The position numbers were made by a program, and so were the translations under genes. DNA of 64,000 nucleotides from Candidatus Zixiibacteriota bacterium (GTDB taxonomy: Bacteria > Zixibacteria > MSB-5A5 > GN15 > FEB-12): positions 1-64,000 of the forward strand of contig DAOSXA010000003.1 in NCBI GenBank assembly GCA_035380245.1, in the 5' to 3' direction. A model generated the notes under the pieces. The model saw only the letters and a list, made by a program, of their open reading frames with translations, made no database searches and was not told the DNA's origin. Positions within the stretch are counted from its first letter, which is position 1; each line of letters begins with the position of its first letter. Shown one piece after another: positions 1 through 8,597 of this stretch.

Positions 1-272
1 CTGCGAGGGACTTTTGGTTCGAAAATTCGGGTGCTTTTTCACACCACAGGCCGTGATTCCATAACTCCCAAAACAGGCCGGTCGACTCAAATCATTATTA
101 TAACAGGGATTGCCCAACCGGACGAGCTTCTGACCTCGTCCTGAGAAAACAGAGAATCCGGGGTCAAACAGAGAATGAAAGGCTGGAAAATGGTGGAAAT
201 GAGGTAGGTGGAGAGCGGTTTAGCGTCGATGTTAAAACCGCCCAAACCCTTTGAAAACAAGGGGAAATAGAA
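1..272. other. Intergenic, no gene seen
   Basis: No reading frame, RNA gene or repeat could be supported here. The only structure is the terminator hairpin that starts at 273 and ends the tmRNA transcript, which comes from the right on the minus strand. The sequence could be the flank of a gene that lies outside the window to the left. Confidence 0.5.
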
Positions 273-311
273 AACCCGTCGCCCCCGAGAGTGGTCCCGG
301 AGAGACGGGTT
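273..311 (-). terminator. Terminator downstream of tmRNA
   Basis: An 8-bp perfect stem (AACCCGTC at 273-280 with GACGGGTT at 304-311) lies directly beyond the tmRNA CCA end and is followed on the minus strand by TTTTCTATTT. The loop contains a further G/C-rich pairing. On the plus strand the stem is followed by TGTCTTTTT, so it may work in both directions. Confidence 0.7.
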
Positions 312-324
312 GTCTTTTTCAAAA

Positions 325-686
325 TGGTGGAGGTGGGGGGAATCGAACCCCCGTCCGAATCTAGCGCCAGGCCGACGTCTACGTGTGTAGGCTGTCTACC
401 ATTCTCGCCCCGATAGCTGCCGACAGCCAGGCCACTCTCGGGGTCAGTCTATGAATTTTAGGCTTTCCTTATAGACATCGAAAAGCCGAGCCTTCTTTTA
501 TCGACGCCGCCGATCCGCCTCGAAGGCTAAGTCGAAGGGCGACGGGCACTTTCCTAGTTAAACTAGGCAGCCATGGCGTAATCGTATTCGCCAATTATTG
601 TGTTTGCCCGGTTTGTTAACGAGGCCCCAGACAACCCCGACACGCTGTCAACCCCTCACCAAACCCGTCGAAACCAAGTCACCCCC
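325..686 (-). ncRNA. ssrA: tmRNA (transfer-messenger RNA)
   Basis: The RNA rescues stalled ribosomes and tags the unfinished protein. On the minus strand the 5' end reads GGGGGTGACTTGGTTTCGAC, the standard tmRNA opening. The 3' end has a T-arm (GGGGG-TTCGATT-CCCCC) and an acceptor strand CACCTCC followed by A and an encoded CCA at 325-327. The two ends pair as a 7-bp acceptor with G-U tolerance. The resume codon GCA (605-607) opens the tag ANTIIGEYDYAMAA, which ends at TAG (563-565). The final AMAA resembles the AxAA-type degrons recognised by ClpXP and similar proteases. The length is 362 nt, normal for one-piece tmRNA. The stop codon is followed by the hairpin CTAGTTTAACTAG. Confidence 0.97.
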
Positions 687-740
687 AGAATCTTGACGGC
701 GGCAGATTAACTGCCGGAGAAGAGCTAACACTCTTTATAC

Positions 741-768
741 AATATACCTGTCGGCGGCGATTATTCAA
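741..768 (-). promoter_or_regulatory. Possible sigma-70 promoter of tmRNA
   Basis: Minus strand TTGAAT (768-763) and TATATT (746-741) are separated by 16 nt and lie about 55 nt before the mature tmRNA 5' end. That leaves a short leader that RNase P would remove. The match is reasonable but not perfect and was found by eye. Confidence 0.4.
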
Positions 769-836
769 CCGCTCAGGCAAATATATTACGCCAGCCGGCC
801 GGAATTGTTCCGACCAATTTGTCCCACCCCTGGACG

Positions 837-982
837 GGGTTGTTGACAAACTTCCATCGCGGCGGAGACAAGCCCCGCCGCTACGCGTTAAAGATCTCTA
901 ACCTCGCGTAGCGGGCGGCCTCGTGTCGCCCGCATAACAAACGTGTTCTGCCGATTGTTCGGGCGTCTGGCTTTTTCAACAA
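837..982. repeat. MITE-like repeat, copy A
   Basis: A 146-bp non-coding element. Its ends form an inverted repeat (GGGGTTGTTGA at 836-846, TCAACAACCCC at 976-986). A 10-bp direct repeat CCCCTGGACG flanks it at 827-836 and 983-992, as a target-site duplication would. Inside are two G/C-rich hairpins: GGCGG...CCGCC near 861-880 and GCGGGCG...CGCCCGC near 911-933. A second copy of about the same length lies at 19132-19280 in inverted orientation, and one hairpin alone recurs at 11264-11295. There is no transposase gene, so any movement would be in trans. Confidence 0.75.
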
Positions 983-1036
983 CCCCTGGACGAATGGACC
1001 ACCGGACTGTTTACACCAATGCTCCTGCTTACGAAC

Positions 1037-1444
1037 TTACAAGCTCAACCTCAGGCCGAACTGGTTGACCGCGTCCGGCTCGAACGTCGACAATATCCGC
1101 TGATAATTAAGGCTGAAAATAGACCAGACCGGCTTGACCAGCGAGAGCTCGACATAATGGTCGCGATCGAGACCGGACGAGAAATCGAAATTATAGTCGG
1201 CGGTGAATTCGAAGGTGAACTCGGTGAACAGCTTGAACGAGTTGATCGAGACGATTTGAATCGTTCGACCACGATCATTGCCGGGATCGTCATAGTTCTG
1301 AAAAAGCGAAACTTCGTTGGTGATTGGGAAAAATCCCACATTGCCCGCACGGTTTTCCCAGGACGGGATGACACCGGCGGAGGAAAGAGATGCGGTCGCC
1401 GTCAGGACAGCCGCCATGCAGACGAGCAAAACAAGCTTGCGCAT
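1037..1444 (-). CDS. Small secreted barrel-like protein
   Basis: A 135-residue protein of no recognised family. Residues 1-23 form a signal peptide (MRKLVLLVCMAAVL..., cleavage near SSAG). The rest alternates polar and aromatic residues in short amphipathic strands such as FTEFTFEFTADYNFDF and YVELSLVKPVW, and ends in LRLSL. This suits a small outer-membrane or periplasmic beta-sheet protein. The ATG at 1444 has GAGGAG about 7 nt upstream, which supports the start. It stands alone, with the MITE-like element downstream. It could also be a remnant of a larger barrel. The function is unknown. Confidence 0.7.
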   Translation of the reverse strand: MRKLVLLVCMAAVLTATASLSSAGVIPSWENRAGNVGFFPITNEVSLFQNYDDPGNDRGRTIQIVSINSFKLFTEFTFEFTADYNFDFSSGLDRDHYVELSLVKPVWSIFSLNYQRILSTFEPDAVNQFGLRLSL

Positions 1445-1592
1445 GATAAGACTCCTCGAAAGAGTTGATTGGTTATGTCAGACAATGAAGTATATCATTC
1501 GGAAGGGGGGAGAGCAACGTAAAGAGATTCGGGGAATCGTTTGACAGGTCCGCATTACAGTGTTAATCTGAATAAGAGCTCAGGAGAGAGAT

Positions 1593-2558
1593 TTGGTAAG
1601 TAACAATTCACGACAAATCAAGATCGGCGTGAGCACCTGTCTGCTCGGACAGAATGTGCGCTACGACGGCGGTCACAAACACGATCGTTTTCTGACCGAG
1701 TCGTTGGGACGATTCGTCCGCTTCGTGCCGATCTGCCCCGAACTCGAAGTCGGTATGGGAGTGCCGCGCGAAGCAGTCAATCTGGTAGGCAATCCCGAAA
1801 CTCCTCGCATGGTCGGTAATAATACCGGTGAAGACTGGACCGACCGCATGAACGAATTTTGTAAACGCCGGGTACGGCGCAAAGATGTCCAGGCCCTGTG
1901 CGGGTATATTTTGAAACGTAAGTCTCCTTCGTGTGGAATGGAGCGGATTAAAATTTACAACGAAGAAAGCGGCATGCCGACCGGAGCCGGCCAGGGCTTA
2001 TTTGCCGCTGATTTGATGCGTGCCTATCCGTATCTCCCGGTTGAGGAGGAGGGGCGATTGAACGATCCGGGGCTGAGGGACAATTTTATCGTGAGAGTCT
2101 TTGCCCTCTATCGCTGGAAGGAGTTGAATCGACAACCTTTCAGTCGCAACCGCATGGTGGAATTCCACACCCGTCACAAATATCTGCTACTGGCGCACAA
2201 CCCGCAGATGTACCGCGAAATGGGACGATTGGTTGCGGCGGTCAAGGAAATACCCCCGGCGCAGTTCAAAGAGCAGTACCGCGACTTGTTCATGCGCACG
2301 CTCTCTTATCGCGCCACCACCCGCAAGAATGTCAACGTACTGCAGCATATTGTCGGTTTTATCAAGAAGCAGATGTCGGTGGACGAAAAGCGCGATGTGC
2401 GCCAGGCAATCGAAGATTACCATTCCGAGTTAGTGCCGCTGATCGTCCCGATAACGCTGATACGGCATTTTATCCACAAGTACGGCATCGACTACATCCT
2501 GGCGCAGGTCTATCTCAGCCCTCATCCCAAAGAGTTGATGCTGCGCAATCACCTGTAG
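1593..2558 (+). CDS. DUF523 and DUF1722 domain protein
   Basis: A 321-residue protein. Residues about 10-150 match DUF523 (IGVSTCLLGQNVRYDGGHK, the CPELEVGMGVPRE segment, KRKSPSCGM). Residues about 190-315 match DUF1722, the YbgA domain (HTRHKYLLLAHNP, YR...K, and a PITLIRHF ending). The pairing of these domains is common in bacteria. The biochemical role is unsettled, though YbgA-type proteins often lie next to photolyase genes and the conserved cysteines of DUF523 suggest a metal or redox role. The start is TTG with CAGGAGAG just upstream. No in-frame ATG nearby gives a full DUF523 domain. Confidence 0.9.
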   Translation: MVSNNSRQIKIGVSTCLLGQNVRYDGGHKHDRFLTESLGRFVRFVPICPELEVGMGVPREAVNLVGNPETPRMVGNNTGEDWTDRMNEFCKRRVRRKDVQALCGYILKRKSPSCGMERIKIYNEESGMPTGAGQGLFAADLMRAYPYLPVEEEGRLNDPGLRDNFIVRVFALYRWKELNRQPFSRNRMVEFHTRHKYLLLAHNPQMYREMGRLVAAVKEIPPAQFKEQYRDLFMRTLSYRATTRKNVNVLQHIVGFIKKQMSVDEKRDVRQAIEDYHSELVPLIVPITLIRHFIHKYGIDYILAQVYLSPHPKELMLRNHL

Positions 2559-2580
2559 GTTCGGTAACTACAGTATAACA

Positions 2581-3414
2581 TTACCGCGCCGGGGCTAACG
2601 TTGTATATTGCTGCCACTTTACTAACTGCTTTGGATCTATTATCTTAGCTAAGCTCTCATCTGCCGGTTTTATGTATGGCTCGGTTTTATATATGCGTCT
2701 GATAGTTGATTGGTCTCCCTTGGTGAGTTGCCAGTATCGCGCAGCTTTGTACATGACATCGTTTATATTGGAACTGTGGTTAGTGGCGTTTTCGTTCGGA
2801 CTTGCTATACCAAGGGCGTGACCTAACTCATGAGTGGTTACGATTTTGTATCCTTCACTGTTAAGTCCTGTTGTTATCTGGACTGTACAGTCATAGAATT
2901 TCTTGCTCGACATATCGATTTGGTGGGTACACAAACCAGCATAGTTGTTGGTTAATTCTGATCTGTACCAGACATCTATTTTCACTGCCGGAGTGAAATT
3001 CAATCTGCAGTCGGAGGTGTTACACGTTATTGTGCGAACCGAAATTCCTGCTGATCGCAGTGTATTCACCCAGGCGTCGCGCGCGTAATCCAGGGCATCT
3101 TCGGCAGCTTGTTTATTGAAGTCGGAAGGGACTTCGCTCGGTAAATCATGAACCCTGAGTACGATCAGTGCCCCACCGTCAGAGTTGGTGCCCAACCAGT
3201 TCAAGAAAATCCAGCGTTGAAGACTCTCATTGTAATAAAGCACCTCCTCGAAATATTCTGGGGTGTTCAGATCTTGTGTATCTTCCGGTTCCGTGGTTTT
3301 TTTTTCGCAGCCGGTAGACAACATTGCGACGATGCCCGATAGTAGCGCGATAAGGGTGAAAAACGTGCGACGGAAGAGGATTATTCCTGCTGTATTTTGT
3401 GTTGATTGATGCAT
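2581..3414 (-). CDS. Metzincin-like zinc protease lipoprotein
   Basis: A 277-residue lipoprotein: a hydrophobic N-terminus and the lipobox LSTGC near residue 35, followed by a charged linker. The protease signature is HELGHALG followed by a late histidine in NHSSNINDVMY, whose DVMY segment fits the metzincin Met-turn. In matrixin-like enzymes the third zinc histidine normally comes about three residues after the glycine. Here it is about ten residues further along, so the loop has grown. Family membership is clear from the motif, but the substrate is unknown. The gene is convergent with the DUF523 gene, 22 bp apart, and has an A/T-rich upstream region of 235 bp that probably holds its promoter. 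Confidence 0.8.
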   Translation of the reverse strand: MHQSTQNTAGIILFRRTFFTLIALLSGIVAMLSTGCEKKTTEPEDTQDLNTPEYFEEVLYYNESLQRWIFLNWLGTNSDGGALIVLRVHDLPSEVPSDFNKQAAEDALDYARDAWVNTLRSAGISVRTITCNTSDCRLNFTPAVKIDVWYRSELTNNYAGLCTHQIDMSSKKFYDCTVQITTGLNSEGYKIVTTHELGHALGIASPNENATNHSSNINDVMYKAARYWQLTKGDQSTIRRIYKTEPYIKPADESLAKIIDPKQLVKWQQYTTLAPAR

Positions 3415-3649
3415 TTTTTGTTACCTCACATTCTTAGTTCTTGCTTCGAGAGGGTAACGTTTCAATGCGATGGAATTCGGAATTGTAATTAAAAAAGCTG
3501 TTTGTTGTGAGGACTATTGCAAACAATTGTATGGTCGACAATCGATTAGATATATTTTATGTTGAGCTGTTATAAGTGGAGTTAAGGCTGGTGGATTGAG
3601 ACTACCCTGAGAGAGAGCCTTTTACCAGTTGAACGTGTTTCGGGATGTA

Positions 3650-6082
3650 CTAGGGACAGGCAACCGGGGCGGGGCCGTTGCTGAACATGAAACTGACGAT
3701 ATAGACCAGATCGGAAATATCCGGATCAAGTCCGCCGTCGCCGTTCACATCGGCCTCGGCCGGGCAAGGCAGCAGTTCGCCGCCTGAAAACATATAAGTC
3801 ACCAGATAAACAAGATCGGCGATATCGGGGGAGGAGGCGCCGCTGTGATTGATATCGGCTCGATGCATGCAGCAGCAGGCGTTTCCGATACCGTCCTGAT
3901 CATTGTCCGCCTGGTCCGGATTGGAAACATCCGGGCAGTTGTCCTGATCCGCACAATAGCTGTCCTGATCGCCGTCATCTTCGGGATCGACTGGACAAGG
4001 ATCACACGGATCACCCGCGCCGTCGGAATCGGTGTCGACCTGCTCCGGATTGTAATTGTCCGGACAGTTATCGCAGAGATCGCCAGTCTCGTCATTGTCG
4101 GAGTCGGCTTGATCGGCGTTGCTGTGATTGGGGCAGTTATCGCAAACATCACCGACACCGTCGAGATCGCCGTCCTCTTGAAGCGGATTATAAACCGAGG
4201 GGCAATTGTCGTCGAAATCGGGAAGATTGTCGCCGTCAGGATCGTTGAGTGTGACCCTTACCGTGAATTGACAGGAATCGGCAAGACTGGCCTCATCCAC
4301 GGCTATCGCCTGAACCAAATGGCTTCCGATCTCGAAATAGCTGCCGTCGGGAGGATCCGGGATCAACTCGGGATTGCCGCAATTGTCCGAAGCTGTCAGG
4401 CCGTATTGCACGTACGCACCGTAAAGGCCGGAGTCGTTGACCACCTCGATCAGGTCGGGACATGACAAGATCGGCGGTTGCTCGTCAACGACCGTGACGT
4501 TGAATAACATCGTATCGGTCAAACCACTCGCATCGGTAGCCGCGACCTCGACGGTAGTCGTACCAACCGGGAAAAAACTACCGGATGACGGGGTGGCCGT
4601 CAACGATGCACCGATACAATTATCGCTCACCTGCAGAAAAAAGACCACGTTGGCGCCGCATCGGTTCAATTCCGCCGCGACCGTGATATCTTCCTGAGGC
4701 GTCAGCACCGGCGGTTGTGTATCGACAACGGTAACGCTGAAAAAGCAGGAATCGGACAGGCCATAACGATCTACCACTCGTCCTTTAACCGGAGTCGTGC
4801 CGATAGGGAAGAAGCTGCCCGATGACGGCTGGCACATGCCGGAGGCTTCACAATTGTCCTCGGGAGTGACGGCGTATGTGACAATTGCCCCGCATGAGTT
4901 GGGATCGGCCGGAACGATAATGTCTTCCGGGCAAACGGCATGAGGTTCCTCGTCATCGTAGACGGTGACCAGAAAACTATCGATGACCGGAATGTAGGCA
5001 TAGTCAATAGTGATGCACCGGACGTAGGTAGAACCGACCGGAAAGAGTGAGCCCGAGGAGGGACGGATGTTGGTCGTGGCGATGCCGCAATTATCCAGTG
5101 CCGTTACGGAGAAAGCTACTATCGCGCCGCATTCGCCGGGATCGGATGACTGCGTGATCGGGTCGGGTAACAACAGTTGCGGCGGTTGATTGTCCTGAAC
5201 GGTGATGGTGAAATCACAACTGTCGACATTGCCAACCGAGTCGATCGCAACGCAGACAACATCGTTGGCTCCGGCCGCAAACCAACTTCCCGATGATGGA
5301 TAACAACTGATGGTTGCTCCGGGGCGATTGTCACTCACTTGTGCCTCAAATTCAACGATAGCTCCGCATTCATCCAGCTCACACGGGACGGTGGTATCAC
5401 CGGGACAGATCGCTACCGGCGGGAATGTATCCGGGATGAAAGCCGAAACCCCGCCATTGTAGAAATCGACCGTACGGGTCATATTGCCGCTGCCTCCGGT
5501 CCCGCATGTGGAGGGCGCTCCGGCGCCGGTCGGGAATGAAGAATCTCCCGTGATTTCTTCCTGAATAAAACCGTTGAAATCATATACGTGGGACGAGATG
5601 TACAAACTGTCACCGAGACGGGTGGAAAGCGAGTTGTCGCCGCAGTCGTACCAGATCCATTTGAGTGACAGATATTCTTCTTCGAGCTCGGGATTAACAC
5701 CGATCTCATATCCAAGATGTGCCAGCACGCCGCCGTCGGCGCCGTAGCACCAGGGGTGAGTCGAACCGTTGTTGACATCGGCGATGGCTACCATACGAAG
5801 GCAGGTCTGATATTCCTGGCTATATGTAAAATACTCCCAGTCACAGTTGGCAATGATTTCACCCGCCGTCACCGACTGAAGTGTCAGACCTTCATGGGCG
5901 ACCACAAGTAAATCGAAACCGCCCAATTCAGCACCCGAGGGATTGTCCAGAGTAAGATCAAAAAGGACGTTTTGCCCCAATTGAGCGCCCATGAGGCGGG
6001 GTATCGTGATATTGGTTTGTGCGGATCCCCGACTGGCCAGAAGAAGACCGGCCAATAGGAAAGCATGGATTACCTTTTTCAT
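3650..6082 (-). CDS. Secreted HYR / TSP3 / dockerin protein
   Basis: An 810-residue exported protein. The signal peptide spans about 1-21 (cleavage near GSAQ). Residues about 22-210 form a cohesin-like or beta-sandwich region. Five HYR (hyalin) repeats follow at about 220-297, 300-376, 379-453, 456-532 and 535-610, each with the PSSGSxFPxGTT-type core. Residues about 614-736 are thrombospondin type 3 calcium-binding repeats (DxDxDGxGDxCDNCP). Residues about 740-801 form a type I dockerin with two Ca-loops (ADINHSG..., ADVNGDG...) each followed by DI(A/S)DLVY. The layout suggests a calcium-stiffened surface or adhesive protein. No enzymatic domain was seen. It is not obviously in an operon. 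Confidence 0.92.
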   Translation of the reverse strand: MKKVIHAFLLAGLLLASRGSAQTNITIPRLMGAQLGQNVLFDLTLDNPSGAELGGFDLLVVAHEGLTLQSVTAGEIIANCDWEYFTYSQEYQTCLRMVAIADVNNGSTHPWCYGADGGVLAHLGYEIGVNPELEEEYLSLKWIWYDCGDNSLSTRLGDSLYISSHVYDFNGFIQEEITGDSSFPTGAGAPSTCGTGGSGNMTRTVDFYNGGVSAFIPDTFPPVAICPGDTTVPCELDECGAIVEFEAQVSDNRPGATISCYPSSGSWFAAGANDVVCVAIDSVGNVDSCDFTITVQDNQPPQLLLPDPITQSSDPGECGAIVAFSVTALDNCGIATTNIRPSSGSLFPVGSTYVRCITIDYAYIPVIDSFLVTVYDDEEPHAVCPEDIIVPADPNSCGAIVTYAVTPEDNCEASGMCQPSSGSFFPIGTTPVKGRVVDRYGLSDSCFFSVTVVDTQPPVLTPQEDITVAAELNRCGANVVFFLQVSDNCIGASLTATPSSGSFFPVGTTTVEVAATDASGLTDTMLFNVTVVDEQPPILSCPDLIEVVNDSGLYGAYVQYGLTASDNCGNPELIPDPPDGSYFEIGSHLVQAIAVDEASLADSCQFTVRVTLNDPDGDNLPDFDDNCPSVYNPLQEDGDLDGVGDVCDNCPNHSNADQADSDNDETGDLCDNCPDNYNPEQVDTDSDGAGDPCDPCPVDPEDDGDQDSYCADQDNCPDVSNPDQADNDQDGIGNACCCMHRADINHSGASSPDIADLVYLVTYMFSGGELLPCPAEADVNGDGGLDPDISDLVYIVSFMFSNGPAPVACP

Positions 6083-6170
6083 ACCTGGTCGTCCGATCGA
6101 TGTAGTCGCTGTAATATGCGCTCTAAAAGCAGTATCGTCAAGAACGGATCGAGTCCACAGCGGGGAATGA

Positions 6171-7220
6171 TCAGCGGGCTGGTTTGATCCAGGTGCCGAA
6201 CATTTCGTTGTTCAGGAGATCGCGCAGGGTCAGGTGAATTGAGCGGTTGGTATAACCGAGTTCGGTGCGGGCTTTCATGCTCGAATAAGCCCAATCGTAA
6301 TCGAGCATACGGACGATATCAGGGTAAAATGATATCTTCCCTTTACCGAACAGCTTACTCCAGATTACAGCCCAGCGACTGAGGCAATTCAGCATCGGCC
6401 GCGGCGGACGAACGAGATGCGGGGTTTTCCCGATAAGTGAGGAGACATCGAGCAACAATGCTCGTATGACGATATTATCGCCGGCCAGCAGGTATCGCTC
6501 CCGATGGCGGCCTTTCTCACAGGCGGCTAAAAGACCGGTCGAGACATCGCGAATATCGACCAGGTTAAGGCGGTTGGACAAGTCCGGAATGAGCCAGCGG
6601 CTGAACATCTTACGGGCTTTACCATAGTCGTCGCCGGTGCGCGAGGGGGCAACGATAATCGACGGACAAACTATAACCAGTTCGGTCGGGCTGTCCTCGG
6701 CAAGTTTCAGCAGTTCTGTCTCGGCGGCGCGCTTGGTCATTAAATATGGAATTCTCAGACCGTCCAGGTTGTATTCCTGTTGTTCGTTGACCAGGGTGAA
6801 ATCGCGCCGTTCGCGGTCCTTGCCGAAATCCTTACGACGTACTGCGCCGACCGCTCCGACCGTTGAGACATGAACGAACCGCTTGACTCCGGCGCGCATC
6901 GCTGCCTTGTACAGATTTATCGCGGCAAAGGTATTGATCGCCGTGAACTGGGTAAGGCGATCCTGACGGAAATTTACCCAGGCGGCAGTGTGAATGACGA
7001 GGTCGATCCCCTCAACCAGCGGTGTCGGATCGGTGTCCTGACGAAGATCCATCACCCGCTTCTCGAGATTGAACTTGTCAGCATAATGAGAGTCGGAAGT
7101 TTCACGCAGATGAACGACAGGTTTAATACCTCGCCGTGAGAGATCATATATCAACTGCTTGGCTAACGACCCGGCCGCGCCGGTTATGAGAATACGATTT
7201 TCTGAGAGATTCAGAGCCAT
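6171..7220 (-). CDS. NAD-dependent epimerase/reductase (SDR)
   Basis: A 349-residue extended SDR, close in appearance to dihydroflavonol-reductase-like or 3-beta-HSD-like enzymes. The Rossmann motif is GAAGSLA near residue 16, with alanine in place of the usual last glycine. It has the HTAAW and HVSTVGAVG segments and the catalytic YLMTK (Y and K of YxxxK). I chose ATG at 7220. An upstream TTG at 7256 would add 12 residues that the family does not need. Substrate unknown. Together with 10178-11173 it is a candidate for the reductase needed in bacterial sphingolipid synthesis (see 34545), but the distance makes this a guess. Confidence 0.82.
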   Translation of the reverse strand: MALNLSENRILITGAAGSLAKQLIYDLSRRGIKPVVHLRETSDSHYADKFNLEKRVMDLRQDTDPTPLVEGIDLVIHTAAWVNFRQDRLTQFTAINTFAAINLYKAAMRAGVKRFVHVSTVGAVGAVRRKDFGKDRERRDFTLVNEQQEYNLDGLRIPYLMTKRAAETELLKLAEDSPTELVIVCPSIIVAPSRTGDDYGKARKMFSRWLIPDLSNRLNLVDIRDVSTGLLAACEKGRHRERYLLAGDNIVIRALLLDVSSLIGKTPHLVRPPRPMLNCLSRWAVIWSKLFGKGKISFYPDIVRMLDYDWAYSSMKARTELGYTNRSIHLTLRDLLNNEMFGTWIKPAR

Positions 7221-7396
7221 ACCGCTTGCCAATTTTATCGGTTCGTCTTTACACAAACAGGATTATTGATAAACAATTGTAATTCGGCGATCAATGCATT
7301 TCTATCGGTTGCCGTTTTCGACCGTTGACAAAGACCGGGGATGAGCCTTATTAAAGGGCAGGTAGTCGATTGTATCAGGCTGGAAGGATAATCAAT

Positions 7397-7546
7397 ATGG
7401 GTTTCGGGTCTAATTTCTGGCAGTTCCTTAAGACACAAAAGAAATGGTGGTTAACACCGATCGTAGTAGTGTTGTTGTTACTGTCCCTGTTGATTATCTG
7501 CACGGAGTCGTCATCGTTGACTCCTTACGTTTATTCGGTCTTCTAG
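7397..7546 (+). CDS. DUF5989 family small membrane protein
   Basis: A 49-residue protein, MGFGSNFWQFLKTQKKWW followed by a single transmembrane helix (PIVVVLLLLSLLIIC) and the ending TPYVYSVF. This pattern (short amphipathic start, KKWW, one helix, then a P-x-x-Y-x-x-F tail) is that of DUF5989, a family usually found beside SGNH hydrolases and carbamoyltransferases. ATG 7397 has GGAAGGA upstream. The stop codon directly abuts the GTG start of the SGNH gene, so the two are translationally linked. The role is unknown. It may anchor or assist the hydrolase at the membrane. Confidence 0.88.
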   Translation: MGFGSNFWQFLKTQKKWWLTPIVVVLLLLSLLIICTESSSLTPYVYSVF

Positions 7547-8596
7547 GTGAGGTGGTTGGTGTCCCAGGGCAATTTTAATCTCGGACGGAAGTTTGTTTAC
7601 AGCCTGCTGGTATTCTTTGCTCTTCTATTGATAAGTGAAGTGGGATTGAAGCTGGCCGGGAATGAGAGCCGGGTAACGAATCGCTTTTTCGTGCTCAACC
7701 GAGCGCTGGATTATCCTGAGGTATTTGCTCGTGACCACGACCTGTTCTGGCGTCTGCGGCCGAATCGTACGGTTACATCGGAATTCTTTGAAGGAAAAAC
7801 CTATCGGATCAACAGCCGGGGACTTCGCGGTCCGGAACCGACCACGGAGAAAACTCTCCCGAGGTTGATGGCTGTAGGCAATTCGTGTACGTTCGGTTGG
7901 GGGGTGGGTGACTCGGCGACCTACATCGCTCGGGCGGGTCATTATCTCGACGGTCGCTACGAAGTGATCAACGCCGGTGTGCCGGGCTATTCTTCTCTGC
8001 AGGGATGCCGCTTCTTCGAGCGAAATTTGAAAGATATTCGGGCCGATATCGTCTTTGTCATGTTTGGTTGGAACGACCAATGGGCCGCAGCCGGGGGGAT
8101 CGCCGACAAGGATCAAAAACTGCCGCCGGAATGGATTTTATCGTTACAAAATGGTCTTAACCGATTTGGTACCTACCGGGTGATCAGGAAAATCTGGCTG
8201 GAGGCTATTGAGCCGAACGTCGACTCGCTTTTTGACCGTGATCATATCGTCTACCGGGTCGGGATAGACGAATCGATCCGGAACGTTGTCCAACTCTGCA
8301 AGGCAATCAAAGAAAACGGGGGGATGCCGGTGATTCTCACACAACCCCAACCGAACCTGACTGATCATCCTGAGGCCGCACCCTGGGCGCATCCGATCAA
8401 CTACCACAAGCAATTGAATAACAGACTTAGACAAGAATCCGCCTGGTTGTCGATCCCGATGATCGATATCACTGCCGGATTCGATGAACACCCCGAATTC
8501 TACGATAACCCGGCGGAGGATTTCATCCATTTCAACGCCGCCGGGCATGATTATATCGGGCGCCGTCTGGCGCAGTTCGTGTCCGAAGAGATTTAG
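7547..8596 (+). CDS. Membrane-anchored SGNH hydrolase
   Basis: A 349-residue SGNH/GDSL-type esterase with one N-terminal membrane helix (about 16-32). The catalytic blocks are visible: AVGNSCTFG (serine about 113, in place of GDS), a glycine in NAGVPGYSS, FGWNDQW (asparagine about 176) and DFIHFNAAGH near 330 (Asp and His). The start GTG immediately follows the DUF5989 stop codon. Together they resemble the two-gene units seen near exopolysaccharide or surface-glycan genes, where such enzymes add or remove acyl groups. No glycan genes are adjacent here, so the substrate is open. Confidence 0.85.
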   Translation: MRWLVSQGNFNLGRKFVYSLLVFFALLLISEVGLKLAGNESRVTNRFFVLNRALDYPEVFARDHDLFWRLRPNRTVTSEFFEGKTYRINSRGLRGPEPTTEKTLPRLMAVGNSCTFGWGVGDSATYIARAGHYLDGRYEVINAGVPGYSSLQGCRFFERNLKDIRADIVFVMFGWNDQWAAAGGIADKDQKLPPEWILSLQNGLNRFGTYRVIRKIWLEAIEPNVDSLFDRDHIVYRVGIDESIRNVVQLCKAIKENGGMPVILTQPQPNLTDHPEAAPWAHPINYHKQLNNRLRQESAWLSIPMIDITAGFDEHPEFYDNPAEDFIHFNAAGHDYIGRRLAQFVSEEI

Positions 8597-8597
8597 T

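Noticed and set aside
3845..4465. 206-residue frame antisense to the HYR/TSP3 gene
   Set aside because: It arises from the low-complexity Asp-rich repeat region on the other strand and gives a Val/Ile-rich nonsense product.
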